From positions 1 through 36,437 of the forward strand of contig JBFLYK010000065.1 in NCBI GenBank assembly GCA_040756995.1: a stretch of 36,437 nucleotides of DNA, given 5' to 3'. The notes under the pieces are model-generated. The model did no database searches. It was not told where the DNA came from and worked only from the letters and a program-made list of their open reading frames with translations. Of this stretch, positions 1-7,762 are shown piece by piece (positions within the stretch are counted from its first letter, which is position 1; every line of letters starts with the position of its first letter). The stretch comes from BP-133 sp040756995 (GTDB taxonomy: Bacteria; Actinomycetota; Acidimicrobiia; IMCC26256; BP-133). The position numbers and the translations under genes are program-made.

Positions 1-309
1 GACGGCGGGCGCCGCCCCGGACCCCGTGGCTCCGGGTGCCGCGCCGGTCGCGACCCCGGCGGTGTCGGCGGCGCTGGTGACGTTGGTGGCGGAGGGCGCC
101 CCGGCCGGACCGGGCGCCGCCGCGTCCACGTTCTTCGTGTCGGCGACCTGCTTGAAGACGTTGTTGCTCGCCTCCAGGCGCGACTGTTCGAGCCGGGAGC
201 CGCAGCCGGCCCCCGAGAGGGCCAGCGCGGCAGCGGCGGCGACCAGCGCCCGCCGCGATGGCCGGCGAGGGCGCAGACCGTCCGACGACCGGATGGCGTT
301 GGGCTGCAT
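1..309 (-). CDS. ABC transporter substrate-binding lipoprotein, N-terminal part (truncated by window edge)
   Basis: The 103 visible codons start with ATG at 309 and run off the left edge. The protein opens with a basic n-region (about residues 10-20), an alanine/leucine core and a lipobox-like SGAGC near residue 34, then a Gly/Ala/Pro/Thr-rich linker. That is the layout of the binding lipoprotein at 7763-9328, and both mature ends begin CGSR. It would be anchored outside the membrane and deliver ligand to a Liv-type ABC importer; LivF and LivH-LivM lie just upstream on the same strand. It has its own palindromic operator 27 bp before the start. The ligand-binding domain itself is outside the window, so the family call rests on the leader, linker and context. 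Confidence 0.6.
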   Translation of the reverse strand, partial: MQPNAIRSSDGLRPRRPSRRALVAAAAALALSGAGCGSRLEQSRLEASNNVFKQVADTKNVDAAAPGPAGAPSATNVTSAADTAGVATGAAPGATGSGAAPAV

Positions 310-335
310 CGGATCCCCCAATCCTGGCGCAGAAC

Positions 336-353
336 TGACTGAATCTTCGCTCA
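336..353. promoter_or_regulatory. TetR-type palindromic operator, site 1
   Basis: Sequence TGACTGAATCTTCGCTCA, 27 bp before the start of the binding lipoprotein at 309. It matches the consensus TGACYGAMYSTTCANTCA shared by four other sites in the window. Here the arms also extend into a longer perfect repeat, CTGACTGA (335-342) and TCAGTCAG (351-358). Operators of this shape are typical of TetR-family repressors; binding is inferred. Confidence 0.65.
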
Positions 354-396
354 GTCAGCGCCTCGCAGTCAATGGGTCGGCGAGCCCAGCGCGGGA

Positions 397-1566
397 TCAG
401 GGCCCGGTTTCGGCCAGCAGGGACCGGGGCAGGCCCGATCGTTCGAAGCCGAGCTTCGATTCGAGGAGGTCGTCACCGATGACCAACGTGCGGCGGGCCA
501 CCGCCAGCAGCCGGTTGCGGGGCTCGCCGGCCGGAAGGAGCGCGGCCGCCTGACCGAGGCGGGCCGCTTCGCCGTCAACCAACAGGCCGAGGCCGGTCAC
601 CGCCGCCCGCTCGCGGTCGTCCTTGGGATCGGCGGCGGCCATCAGCGTGCGGGTCTTGGCTTCGTAGGCGGCGGCCAGCTGCCCGAGTGCAGCCGGGTCG
701 GGGGACTCCAGGGCCCGCACCACGTCGGGCGCCTGGGGGAACCCGGCCTTCTTCACCCGGCCTTCCCACTTCTTGGTCGACTCTTCGTCCCGGCACGGCT
801 CCGGAACGCCTTCGTCGCAGGTCGCCTCCCGCACCGGCGGTGTGGCCGCCGGCGGTCCGGGCGTCTCGGCCAGCGGCGGCCCGGCGGCCATGCCTTCGGC
901 CACCCAGTCGGGCACTTCGGTGGGCGGGCGGAGCTCGACCTCCTCGCTGGAGGGAGCGTAGAACGTCGGGTCGAGCACGACCCGGCCCCGGTCGTAGATC
1001 CGGTCGCCCAGAGTGCGGAGCCGCCGGGCGGCGATGTTGAGCTGGGCCCGCAGCGGGTCGGCCGCCGGGTCGGTGGCCACGCCGTAGACGCGGGCCACCT
1101 CGACGTAGAGGTCGGCGGCGTCGAGAAAGTAGCGATTGACGGCGGGCTCGGGCTCGTACTCCGCCAGCCCGGCCACCGCGTCGCGGGACTTGACGAACTC
1201 GGGCAGGGCCACGTCGACCGCACCCTTGAAGTCGGCCGGGGTGACCTTGCCGGCCTCGAACTCCTGGGCCTTGGGCAGGAAGATCTTGATCGCGTCGCCC
1301 AGGGCCTTGAAGGCCTCGTCGACCTTGGCCTGGAAGGCCTGGGCTTCCTTCGAGGCGGTCACCGTGGTGGTGGACGACGGGGCCGAGGAGCCGCCGTCGC
1401 CGTCGTCGTTGGCCGCCATCACGGCGATCAGGGCCACCGCCACGGCCAGGGGCACGACGACGGCCGCCACCACCTTGAGCGTCTGCTTGTCGGCCGGGCG
1501 CGCCGAGTGGGCGCCTGTCAGGCGCTTGCGCCGAGATACCGCGCGAACACCACTCCGGAAGCGCAC
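397..1566 (-). CDS. Membrane-anchored hypothetical protein in the Liv transporter cluster
   Basis: A 389-residue protein with a short basic cytoplasmic N-terminus, one hydrophobic segment (about residues 32-52, rich in Val/Ala), and a predominantly helical, charged extracellular part broken by a Pro-rich stretch near residues 215-240. Two cysteines around residue 240 could form a disulfide. I do not recognise the family. The GTG start at 1566 was chosen because AGGAG (1577-1581) precedes it at good spacing; this makes the 5' end overlap livF by 49 bp, which implies translational coupling. Position between LivF and a binding lipoprotein suggests an accessory envelope component of the importer; that role is inference. 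Confidence 0.6.
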   Translation of the reverse strand: MRFRSGVRAVSRRKRLTGAHSARPADKQTLKVVAAVVVPLAVAVALIAVMAANDDGDGGSSAPSSTTTVTASKEAQAFQAKVDEAFKALGDAIKIFLPKAQEFEAGKVTPADFKGAVDVALPEFVKSRDAVAGLAEYEPEPAVNRYFLDAADLYVEVARVYGVATDPAADPLRAQLNIAARRLRTLGDRIYDRGRVVLDPTFYAPSSEEVELRPPTEVPDWVAEGMAAGPPLAETPGPPAATPPVREATCDEGVPEPCRDEESTKKWEGRVKKAGFPQAPDVVRALESPDPAALGQLAAAYEAKTRTLMAAADPKDDRERAAVTGLGLLVDGEAARLGQAAALLPAGEPRNRLLAVARRTLVIGDDLLESKLGFERSGLPRSLLAETGP

Positions 1567-2222
1567 TGGGACGGTTCTCCTACAAAGACGATCTCGCCTT
1601 TCTGGAGAATGTAGACGTAGTCGGCGATGCCGACCGCGCGCTCGACGTACTGCTCGACCAGGAGGAGCGACCGGCCTTCGGCCTCCAGGACGGCCAGAGC
1701 CTCGAAGATCTCGTCCACCACGACCGGGGCCAGGCCGACCGACAGCTCGTCGGCCAGTACGACCAGCGGGTCGGTGACCAGCGCCCGGGCCAGGGCCAGC
1801 ATCTGCTGCTCGCCGCCGGAGAGCGTGCCGGCCACCTGGTCCATCCGCTGGCCCAGCTTCGGGAACCGGGCGGTCGCCTGCTCCAGCGACCCGTTGAGGT
1901 GCCGCCGCCCCACCTGCATCGTCAGGTTCTCTCGCACCGTGAGGCGGCGGAAGATGCCCCGCCCCTCGGGGATGAGGCACAGACCGGCCCTTGCCCGGGC
2001 GTGGGCCGGGCGCTTCTCCACCGGGGTGCCCTGGAGCAGGATGTGCCCGTCGCGAGCCGGGAGGAGCCCGGCGATCGTCTTGAGCAACGTCGTCTTCCCG
2101 GCGCCGTTCGAGCCGAGGAGGGCGACCGCCGCGCCGGGCGGAACCTTCAGGTCGACGCCGTGGAGGACCTCGGTGCGGCCGTACCCGGCCCGCAGGCCGG
2201 ACACCTCGAGCAGCGCCGGCAT
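1518..2222 (-). CDS. livF: Branched-chain amino acid-type ABC transporter ATP-binding protein (LivF-like)
   Basis: A 234-residue ABC ATPase, normal length for LivF. It has Walker A GSNGAGKTT (about residues 35-43), the Q-loop region, the signature LSGGEQQ, Walker B with LADELSVGLAP, and the LivF-typical LVEQYVERA switch region. It would hydrolyse ATP on the cytoplasmic face to drive import through the fused LivH-LivM permease whose gene ends at its ATG (2222). LivF normally works as a heterodimer with LivG, but no livG is adjacent here. The partner may be encoded beyond the left edge, or this could act as a homodimer. The substrate is unknown, because LivF-family importers handle amino acids, amides, urea and diverse organic acids. 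Confidence 0.92.
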   Translation of the reverse strand: MPALLEVSGLRAGYGRTEVLHGVDLKVPPGAAVALLGSNGAGKTTLLKTIAGLLPARDGHILLQGTPVEKRPAHARARAGLCLIPEGRGIFRRLTVRENLTMQVGRRHLNGSLEQATARFPKLGQRMDQVAGTLSGGEQQMLALARALVTDPLVVLADELSVGLAPVVVDEIFEALAVLEAEGRSLLLVEQYVERAVGIADYVYILQKGEIVFVGEPSQCASGVVFARYLGASA

Positions 2223-4207
2223 CAGCTCGCCCCCGCCATGGTGGTCTCGGCCGCCGGGGCACCTCCGGCCCGACCGGCGGCCCGGGCGGCGACCCGCTCC
2301 CCCAGCCGGCTGCCGGTCGGGCGGCGCCGCCAGGCGCTGGCTCCGGCCAGGGCCGAGAAGTCGGGCAGCCGGAACAGCCCGGCCAGCCCGTTCGGGGCCT
2401 GGGCGAGGATGATGGCCATCACGCCGAAGGCTACCGGCTGCCACTCGGTCACCGCCTTGGCGGTGAAGATGGCCGGCACCGTCACGAGCAGCACGGCCGA
2501 CAGGATCGCCCCGCCCAGCGTCGCCGGCCCGGCCGTCACGAGGACGGCGATCCAGAACAGCGACTGGGAGAAGTCGAAGCTCGTCGGGTTGACCACCTGG
2601 GTCAACGACCCGAGCAGCCCGCCGGCGATGGCGGCCAGGAAGGCCGTGAGGCAGAAGACGATGACCCGGGAGGCGGTGGGGTTGACGCCCACGCTCTCGG
2701 TGGCGGTGGGCGAGTCGGCCAGGGCCCGGAGAATCCGGCCGAGCCGCGTCACCCGGACCAGCTCGATGACCACCACGGCGCTCACCACGACGGCCAGCAC
2801 GAAGTAGTAGAAGGCCTTGTCGCCGGTGAACGAGATGCCGAGCAACTCGGGGCGCGACAGCGTCCGCAGGGCCTTGGTGCCGAAGGCGAATTTGGTGCCG
2901 AACAGCAGGTACTGGGCCAGCACGCCAAACCCGAAGGTGGCCAGCGCCAGGAACAGCCCCGAGAGGCGGATGGCGGGGATGGCCACCAGCGCGCCCACCG
3001 GCACCAGCACGAGCCCGGCCAGCACCAGCGCCAGCAGGTAGGGAATGCCCGCCACCTGGAAGTGCGACAGGGTCGTGGCCCCGAAGACGACGAACACCGC
3101 GTGGCACAGCGACACCTGCCGGGACAAGCCGACGAGGAGCCCGAGGCTGGCGAACACCAGCACGAAGGCCAGCGTCGACGTGGCGGTGAGGAGCCGGGAA
3201 CCGTCGAGGCGGGTGGGCAGCAGTACGGCGATGCTGACCATGACCACCAGCAGCCGGAGCGGGAACCGCCGGCTGCGGGCCTGCGTCAGCCGGGCCCGGG
3301 CGCCTCCGGCCGTCCGCACCGCCTGGGTCGTCAGCTCGGCGAAACTGCCCTTGCGGGAGAAGACGAGTACGGCGAAGAGCACGATGAACGACAGCGAGGT
3401 GGGCAGGCCGGCCAGGCCCGGCCGGGCCGCCACCCATTTGGTCAGCAGCGACTCCCCCACGCCGATGCCGATGGCTCCGAGATAGGTGAGCGGCAGGCTG
3501 ACGAGCCGGCCGACGGCGGCCGCCCCGAAGGCCTTGATGACCAGCAGCGTGAGGAGGACGGCGTCGATGCCGAGGAACGGGCTCAGCAGCACACCGGCCA
3601 GCGCGGCGAACGAGCAGCCGAGCATCCAGGAGAACGTGGTCACCCGGGCCGAGCTGGTCCCCATCAGCTCGGTCAGATCGGCATCGTCGACCACGGCCCG
3701 GGTCTGGATCCCCAGCCGGGTGGCCCGGAAGAACGCGGCCAGCAGAAGGGCGGAGGCCAGCGAGATGGCCACGATGATCGCCTGGTCGTAGCCGACGTTG
3801 ACCCCGGGCAGACGGAACGTCGACCGGGAGAATATCGGGTCCACCGACCGGGTGGCCGGCCCGTAGATGACGATGGCCAGGTACTGCAGACCGACCAGCA
3901 GGCCGAGGGAGACCACCACGTAGCTCGAGGCCGACGCTCCCCGCAGCCTGCGGAGCAACACCCGGTCGATGACCACCCCGATCAGGGGCGCCACCACCAG
4001 GATGGCCAGCGCCGCCGCCAACCAGGTGGGCACGCCGGCGTCGACCCGCAGCGAGTAGAAGATGAACGTGGCGATCATGCCGACGGCGCCGTGGGCGAAA
4101 TTGAAGACGCCCGACGTCTTGTAGGTGACCACCAGGCCCATCGCGGCGATGGCGTAGATCGAGCCGCTGGCCAGGCCGATGACCAGGAAGGGGAGGTACT
4201 CCCTCAT
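2222..4207 (-). CDS. Fused LivH-LivM ABC permease
   Basis: A single 661-residue polypeptide holds both inner-membrane permease domains of a Liv-type importer. Residues about 1-290 are LivH-like (GSIYAIAAMGLVVTYKTSG near the start, then NFAHG). Residues about 315-610 are LivM-like (SLGLLVGLSRQVSLCHAVF, then the conserved ADSPTATESVGVNP loop that contacts the ATPase). The C-terminal 35 residues are an Arg/Ala-rich cytoplasmic tail. LivH and LivM are usually separate proteins, although fusions are known. The start ATG at 4207 is preceded by GAGGAGG. The gene shares one base with livF. It lies downstream of the surface protein and four-helix membrane protein, and is probably transcribed with them from the operator at 6560. 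Confidence 0.9.
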   Translation of the reverse strand: MREYLPFLVIGLASGSIYAIAAMGLVVTYKTSGVFNFAHGAVGMIATFIFYSLRVDAGVPTWLAAALAILVVAPLIGVVIDRVLLRRLRGASASSYVVVSLGLLVGLQYLAIVIYGPATRSVDPIFSRSTFRLPGVNVGYDQAIIVAISLASALLLAAFFRATRLGIQTRAVVDDADLTELMGTSSARVTTFSWMLGCSFAALAGVLLSPFLGIDAVLLTLLVIKAFGAAAVGRLVSLPLTYLGAIGIGVGESLLTKWVAARPGLAGLPTSLSFIVLFAVLVFSRKGSFAELTTQAVRTAGGARARLTQARSRRFPLRLLVVMVSIAVLLPTRLDGSRLLTATSTLAFVLVFASLGLLVGLSRQVSLCHAVFVVFGATTLSHFQVAGIPYLLALVLAGLVLVPVGALVAIPAIRLSGLFLALATFGFGVLAQYLLFGTKFAFGTKALRTLSRPELLGISFTGDKAFYYFVLAVVVSAVVVIELVRVTRLGRILRALADSPTATESVGVNPTASRVIVFCLTAFLAAIAGGLLGSLTQVVNPTSFDFSQSLFWIAVLVTAGPATLGGAILSAVLLVTVPAIFTAKAVTEWQPVAFGVMAIILAQAPNGLAGLFRLPDFSALAGASAWRRRPTGSRLGERVAARAAGRAGGAPAAETTMAGAS

Positions 4208-4222
4208 CGGGTTACGCCCTCC

Positions 4223-4284
4223 TCACTCGGCGTCGGGCTCACTCGGCGTCGGCTCACTCGGCGTCGGGCTCACTCGGCGTCGGC
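4223..4284. repeat. Four tandem 15/16-bp repeats carrying repeated stop codons
   Basis: Four adjacent copies of TCACTCGGCGTCGG plus one or two bases, in 16-15-16-15 bp units (4223-4238, 4239-4253, 4254-4269, 4270-4284). On the minus strand each reads GACGCCGAGTGA. The copy at 4270-4284 is the authentic end of the four-helix membrane protein gene (Asp-Ala-Glu-stop). The other three fill the spacer in front of the LivH-LivM ribosome binding site. This looks like local slippage duplication of a gene terminus. Confidence 0.85.
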
Positions 4285-5112
4285 GTCGCAGAGGTGGCAG
4301 GCCGCCAGACCGCTCGGGAGGTTGCGCCGTTCGGTGGCCCGGACGGGCAGGCCGGCCACCGCCGGGCACTCCGCCCGGTGGTAGCGGGTGAGCCCGGGCG
4401 AGGTGACCAGGGTGCCGGCGGACAGCGGCGTCACGACCGCGGTCTCCTCGTCGGGGACGAGCCAGGCCGAGAACAGGCGCGCCTTGCGCAGCTGCACGTG
4501 GCGCTTCACCGTTAGCGTCGACCCGACGGCGCCGAGCGCCACGAGCACCAGACCGAAGATGGCGATGCCCACGGCGGCGATGGCCTCCGTCGGCTGGTCG
4601 ACCGACGAGACCCGGGCCCACGACCCGGCGAGGACGGCCACGGCCAGCAGCAGCCCGATACCGAGCGTCAGACGTTCCTTGCGGAAGACGGCGACGGCGG
4701 TGGCGCCGGGCGCCGGGGCGGCCGTCTCGAGCCGGCCGTTGACCATGAGCGCCGGCGCGGTGCCGGCGGGCGCCGGGGCGCCGGCGGGAGCCGAGGCCGG
4801 GGCCGGCCCCGGCGCGGACCCGTTGGTCTGCGCCGGGCTGGGGAACGGGATCTGGCCCGAGAGGATGGCTTCCACACGGTCGAGCTTGCGCCACTCGTCG
4901 TGGAGGTCGGCCAGGATCAGCAGCGTGGCGCCGGCGCCGAGCAGGAACAGCCCGCCGAGGCCGCCGGAGGCGATGTACGACAGCTGCTCGGCGACATAGG
5001 GCGAGTCGCTCACGCCCAGATAGCCGAGCACCAGGAGCACGGCGCCCAGCCCGATGAGCGTGAACCCGAGCACCCGGTCCCACTCCGCTCGCAGCCAGGT
5101 CATGATGTCCAT
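4270..5112 (-). CDS. Four-TM membrane protein with C-terminal His/Cys metal-binding-like motif
   Basis: A 280-residue protein with two hydrophobic hairpins (about residues 14-34 and 48-68; 150-165 and 178-198) separated by a long Ala/Pro-rich cytosolic linker. The C-terminus carries YHRAECP followed about 30 residues later by ACHLC, a His-x3-Cys...Cys-x2-Cys arrangement like that in small zinc-binding fingers such as the Ada-type. I do not recognise the family. Start ATG at 5112 is favoured over the ATG at 5103 because AAGGAG lies 10 bases upstream of it. It overlaps the upstream surface protein gene by 13 bp and precedes livHM, so it is probably part of the transporter operon. The last codon and stop are multiplied in a downstream tandem repeat. 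Confidence 0.7.
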   Translation of the reverse strand: MDIMTWLRAEWDRVLGFTLIGLGAVLLVLGYLGVSDSPYVAEQLSYIASGGLGGLFLLGAGATLLILADLHDEWRKLDRVEAILSGQIPFPSPAQTNGSAPGPAPASAPAGAPAPAGTAPALMVNGRLETAAPAPGATAVAVFRKERLTLGIGLLLAVAVLAGSWARVSSVDQPTEAIAAVGIAIFGLVLVALGAVGSTLTVKRHVQLRKARLFSAWLVPDEETAVVTPLSAGTLVTSPGLTRYHRAECPAVAGLPVRATERRNLPSGLAACHLCDADAE

Positions 5113-6521
5113 GCGGCCTTCACTCCTTTGAGGCGCCAGAGGGCCGACGAGGCGAGGAGCATCGCCCCGGCGACGCCGATGACGGCGTAGAAGAACTTCG
5201 TCGTGCCCCGCACGTCGCGGGCCAGGATGGCGGGGGTCGACAGGCCCGGAGCGGGCGCGGCGGAAAGGGAACCCGATCCGTCTCCCGACGCTCCGCTGAG
5301 CCCGCTCGTGTCACCGGCCGCCACCGCCGCTCCGCCCGCCGGGACCGCTCCCCCACCCGATACCGAGGCGGGCCCGTTGCCGTAGCCCGCCGAGAGAGCG
5401 CCGCTCGAGCCACCGGCACCGGCGCCGCCGTTGAGCGACGCGGCCGGGGCGCCGCCCGTCGAACCTTCCGCCGGACCGGCCGGCGCGGCGACACCGCGGT
5501 CGGCCGGGACGTTGTCGACCGGCGGTGGAATGTCGGGGAGACCGGGCCCGGCCGCCCCGAAGAGGATGAACGTGCTGGCGCCGCCGATGCGGTAGATGAA
5601 CGTGCCCTTGGGATTGCCCTCGACCGGGATCGTGTGCTTCCACGTCACCTCGAGGACGTCACCGGCCTGGCCGCCCTCGACGTCGTTGCCGGCAATGGTC
5701 TTCACCGTGATGCCGGCCTGCGCCAGAGCCTGGTTGATCGAGTCGGATCCGCTGCCGATGGGCACGGGCACGGTCTGCCCGCTCGGGTGCACGCCGTCAC
5801 GGTCGATGGTGACGGGCTGGTCGCCGACCTTCGCACCCTGGATCTGCAAGTCGGTCTTCGTGGTCGGCTTGGCGGCCCCGGGCTCGTAGGTCGAGACCGA
5901 CCTCGACACCACCGAGCTGATCTTGAGGGTCCCGTCGCCGAACGAGAGGCCCTCGCTGACGCCGACGGCGGTCATCGTCAGCCGGCCCTCGCCGTCGAGG
6001 ACGCCGGTGCTGTCGGCCGTCGAGCGGGTGACCGGGCTGGCCCCCCCGAAGAGGAACTGGGCCGACCCCGCCGCCTTCCCCTGGTCGGCGCTGGCCTTGA
6101 GCGAGTACGTGCCGCTCGGGTCCTTCGCCTCCGCTGTCGGCGTGACGGGGTGATCGGCGCGGACGTAGAAGGGATACCCGGGCACCGGCACGCCGGTGGC
6201 GAAGGTCAGCAGGCCGGGAGCGGTGACCGCGTTCTCCCCCGGATAGGGCAGCGACCCGAACCCGGTCGCCTTGCCGGTGGTGTCGACGTTGGCCTGGGCC
6301 ACCGGCCCGCCACCGTCGAAGAACTCCGACACGACCACGTAGTCCGGCACGGTGTAGGTCGCCCGCATCCCGGAGGCGGAGGCCACGCCGACGAGGCTGC
6401 GGGTCTCGCCCGTGGCGCCGGCGCGGCTCCCGGTCACGAAACCCGTTACCGACACCGTCACCAGCAGCAAGCCGGCGCCGGCCACCCGGCGTCGGTGCCG
6501 CCCGCTCCGCTCAGCCTTCAC
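5100..6521 (-). CDS. Secreted, C-terminally membrane-anchored surface protein
   Basis: A 473-residue protein with a Sec-type signal peptide (RHRRR, then a hydrophobic core to about residue 28) and a beta-rich extracellular domain of roughly 280 residues. The domain includes a segment ending in an INQALAQAGITVKTI motif. A Gly/Ala/Ser/Pro linker of about 110 residues, one TM helix (about 445-465) and a short basic tail follow. This resembles the large group of actinobacterial anchored surface proteins of unknown function. The first half of the protein at 20735-22699 has the same plan, including the D-x2-N-x2-L-x3-GI motif, and also precedes Liv transporter genes. GTG at 6521 is chosen because GGGGAGGGGG lies just upstream and the signal peptide then starts cleanly. 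A role in ligand capture for the transporter is inference. Confidence 0.65.
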   Translation of the reverse strand: MKAERSGRHRRRVAGAGLLLVTVSVTGFVTGSRAGATGETRSLVGVASASGMRATYTVPDYVVVSEFFDGGGPVAQANVDTTGKATGFGSLPYPGENAVTAPGLLTFATGVPVPGYPFYVRADHPVTPTAEAKDPSGTYSLKASADQGKAAGSAQFLFGGASPVTRSTADSTGVLDGEGRLTMTAVGVSEGLSFGDGTLKISSVVSRSVSTYEPGAAKPTTKTDLQIQGAKVGDQPVTIDRDGVHPSGQTVPVPIGSGSDSINQALAQAGITVKTIAGNDVEGGQAGDVLEVTWKHTIPVEGNPKGTFIYRIGGASTFILFGAAGPGLPDIPPPVDNVPADRGVAAPAGPAEGSTGGAPAASLNGGAGAGGSSGALSAGYGNGPASVSGGGAVPAGGAAVAAGDTSGLSGASGDGSGSLSAAPAPGLSTPAILARDVRGTTKFFYAVIGVAGAMLLASSALWRLKGVKAAWTS

Positions 6522-6559
6522 GAGCGCCCCCTCCCCGAAACAGCGCGACCGGCCCCCCA

Positions 6560-6577
6560 TGACTGACTCTTCATTCA
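6560..6577. promoter_or_regulatory. TetR-type palindromic operator, site 2
   Basis: TGACTGACTCTTCATTCA, 39 bp before the start of the surface protein gene at 6521, so it probably controls the whole minus-strand unit from surface protein through LivF. A second right half-site (TCAATCA, 6575-6581) overlaps it. Confidence 0.65.
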
Positions 6578-6592
6578 ATCACCGGCCGAAAG

Positions 6593-6639
6593 AGGCCGTC
6601 AAGGTTCCCGGGCCGAGCCCCGGAGACCCTTGACGGCCT
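6593..6639 (-). terminator. Hairpin after the winged-helix gene, probable terminator
   Basis: Perfect 12-bp inverted repeat AGGCCGTCAAGG (6593-6604) and CCTTGACGGCCT (6628-6639), with a 23-base GC-rich loop that can itself pair. It begins 6 bases after the stop of the minus-strand gene at 6645-7250 and is followed on that strand by TCTTTC only, so the U-tract is weak. It separates that gene from the operator of the next unit. Confidence 0.6.
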
Positions 6640-6644
6640 GCCTC

Positions 6645-7250
6645 CTACTCCGGCTGGGCCTCGTCGGCGCGGTTCACGCCCACGGCCGACAGCAGGTCTT
6701 CGTGGAGCTGCATCCAGACGGTGTGATACGAGTCGCAACGGGGCGAGGCGAGCCAGGCCCGGTCCTCGCTGATCTTGTCGAGCGCCGCCGTCAGCCGGGC
6801 CCGGTAGCCGGCGAACCTCGGTACGGCCTGGCCCAGCGCGTCGAGCAGCGCGCCGGCCCGTTCGTCGAGCCGGTCGAGCCGCTCCAGAATCTTGAAGTCG
6901 TAAGCGGCGTCGGAGTGGTCGTTCGGCTGGTTGCCGGGCTTGAGCTGCCAGTCGGTGCAGATCCGCAGGAACTCCACGTTGAACGTCAGGAAGCGTTCGT
7001 AGGCGCTCCTGGCCAGCGCCTCTTCTTCGGAACCCGGGGGGAGGCGCGCCCAGACGGCATGCGCCTCCCGCCCGGCGGGCGCCAGCGCCAGGTTGGCGCC
7101 CCGGACCATGACGTAGCCGGCCGCCGCCAGTTCCTCCTCCGCCGGGCCCCCCTTGGCGGGACGGAAACCCCGGAGGCGAAGATCGTGGAGGAGGGTCCAG
7201 GCCTCGTCGCTCAACGTGGGGACGGGCGTCTGCGTGATGTCTGCGCTCAT
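6645..7250 (-). CDS. Winged-helix-like protein, putative regulator
   Basis: A 201-residue soluble protein. Residues about 12-80 look like a compact winged-helix domain (DEAWTLLHDLRLRGF, then AEEELAAAGYV, then NLALAPAGREAH), resembling small actinobacterial regulators often found near PEP-utilising proteins. Residues 90-195 are predicted all-helical with many acidic and aromatic positions and could be a ligand-sensing bundle. ATG at 7250 is chosen over the TTG at 7277 because the TTG lies almost at the operator. The gene is divergent from 7311-7664, with a shared palindrome at 7282-7299 between them. The DNA-binding assignment is an inference from the fold pattern; no family name is certain. 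Confidence 0.55.
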   Translation of the reverse strand: MSADITQTPVPTLSDEAWTLLHDLRLRGFRPAKGGPAEEELAAAGYVMVRGANLALAPAGREAHAVWARLPPGSEEEALARSAYERFLTFNVEFLRICTDWQLKPGNQPNDHSDAAYDFKILERLDRLDERAGALLDALGQAVPRFAGYRARLTAALDKISEDRAWLASPRCDSYHTVWMQLHEDLLSAVGVNRADEAQPE

Positions 7251-7281
7251 GGACCGGCATGTTAACGTGTCGGCCAAATTC

Positions 7282-7299
7282 TGACCGAACGTTCACTCA
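7282..7299. promoter_or_regulatory. TetR-type palindromic operator, site 3 (divergent promoter)
   Basis: TGACCGAACGTTCACTCA, extended to a 20-bp palindrome by flanking C and G (7281-7300), around a central GAACGTTC. It lies 12 bp upstream of the ATG at 7311 and 32 bp upstream of the opposite ATG at 7250, so one site could control both units. Confidence 0.7.
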
Positions 7300-7310
7300 G
7301 AAGGGACGGA

Positions 7311-7664
7311 ATGGAACCGAGAGGGTCCATCGATGCCGTGGCCGAGCTGCCGGGTGTTGTCACCGTCCTCGACGTCGAGGGCGGCCGCGTCGTCGACCAC
7401 CGGGGCGTGGCCGACCCCGACAACCTGGAGATCGTCCTGCACTTCACCGGGACGTGGGACGAGCTGCTGGAAGCGCTGTTGCCCGTCCTCGGCGACGCCC
7501 TGGGCGGGGAATGGACGCCGGGTCGGTGGTGGGCCTGCGCCGGCGGCGACCACGTAGCCCTGGGGCGGGACGGTCGGGCGCTCCTGGTCGAGGCCGCCCG
7601 GGCCGGACCGTACCTGGCCGCCCTGGCCGGCGGCGGCACCGCCGAAGGGACGAGGATCTGGTGA
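7311..7664 (+). CDS. Small DUF2173-like (roadblock/LC7-type) protein
   Basis: A 117-residue soluble protein. The start, with ELPGVVTVLDVEGGRVVDHRG (near residues 12-32, a 'local goal plus product' beta hairpin), and the WACAGGDHVALGRDGRALLVE strand pair resemble the DUF2173/roadblock fold, in which residues of the type LPGV-aaGEF and SGGDY recur. Family assignment is from memory of that pattern and is moderate. ATG at 7311 has AGAAGGGA upstream. It is divergent from the winged-helix gene and 98 bp before the binding lipoprotein gene, with operators on both sides, so it belongs to the putative regulon. No enzymatic residues are evident. Confidence 0.55.
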   Translation: MEPRGSIDAVAELPGVVTVLDVEGGRVVDHRGVADPDNLEIVLHFTGTWDELLEALLPVLGDALGGEWTPGRWWACAGGDHVALGRDGRALLVEAARAGPYLAALAGGGTAEGTRIW

Positions 7665-7725
7665 GCTCGCCGGACGTCACTCGCCGCTTTCGGCGGCGGT
7701 GCCGGTTCGGTACACTGCCCTTCGC

Positions 7726-7743
7726 TGGCCGAACGTTCATTCA
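7726..7743. promoter_or_regulatory. TetR-type palindromic operator, site 4
   Basis: TGGCCGAACGTTCATTCA with the central GAACGTTC, 20 bp before the TTG start of the binding lipoprotein at 7763. It immediately precedes the ribosome binding site GGGAGGTG, so an occupied site would block transcription of the 7763-10249 unit. Confidence 0.7.
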
Positions 7744-7762
7744 GTGCGGGAGGTGCACGCGG

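Noticed and set aside
397..2262. Extending the anchored protein gene upstream through livF
   Set aside because: The upstream part is low-complexity Arg/Pro/Gly sequence in a shifted frame of livF. A GTG with a good ribosome binding site at 1566 gives a sensible TM protein.
3062..4384. Long open frame on the plus strand opposite LivH-LivM
   Set aside because: It is rich in Arg/Gly/Gln/His with no domain, has no ribosome binding site, and lies antisense to a clear permease. High-GC shadow frame; the same holds for plus-strand frames at 14799-17455, 17693-18421, 18461-19483 and 20723-22756.
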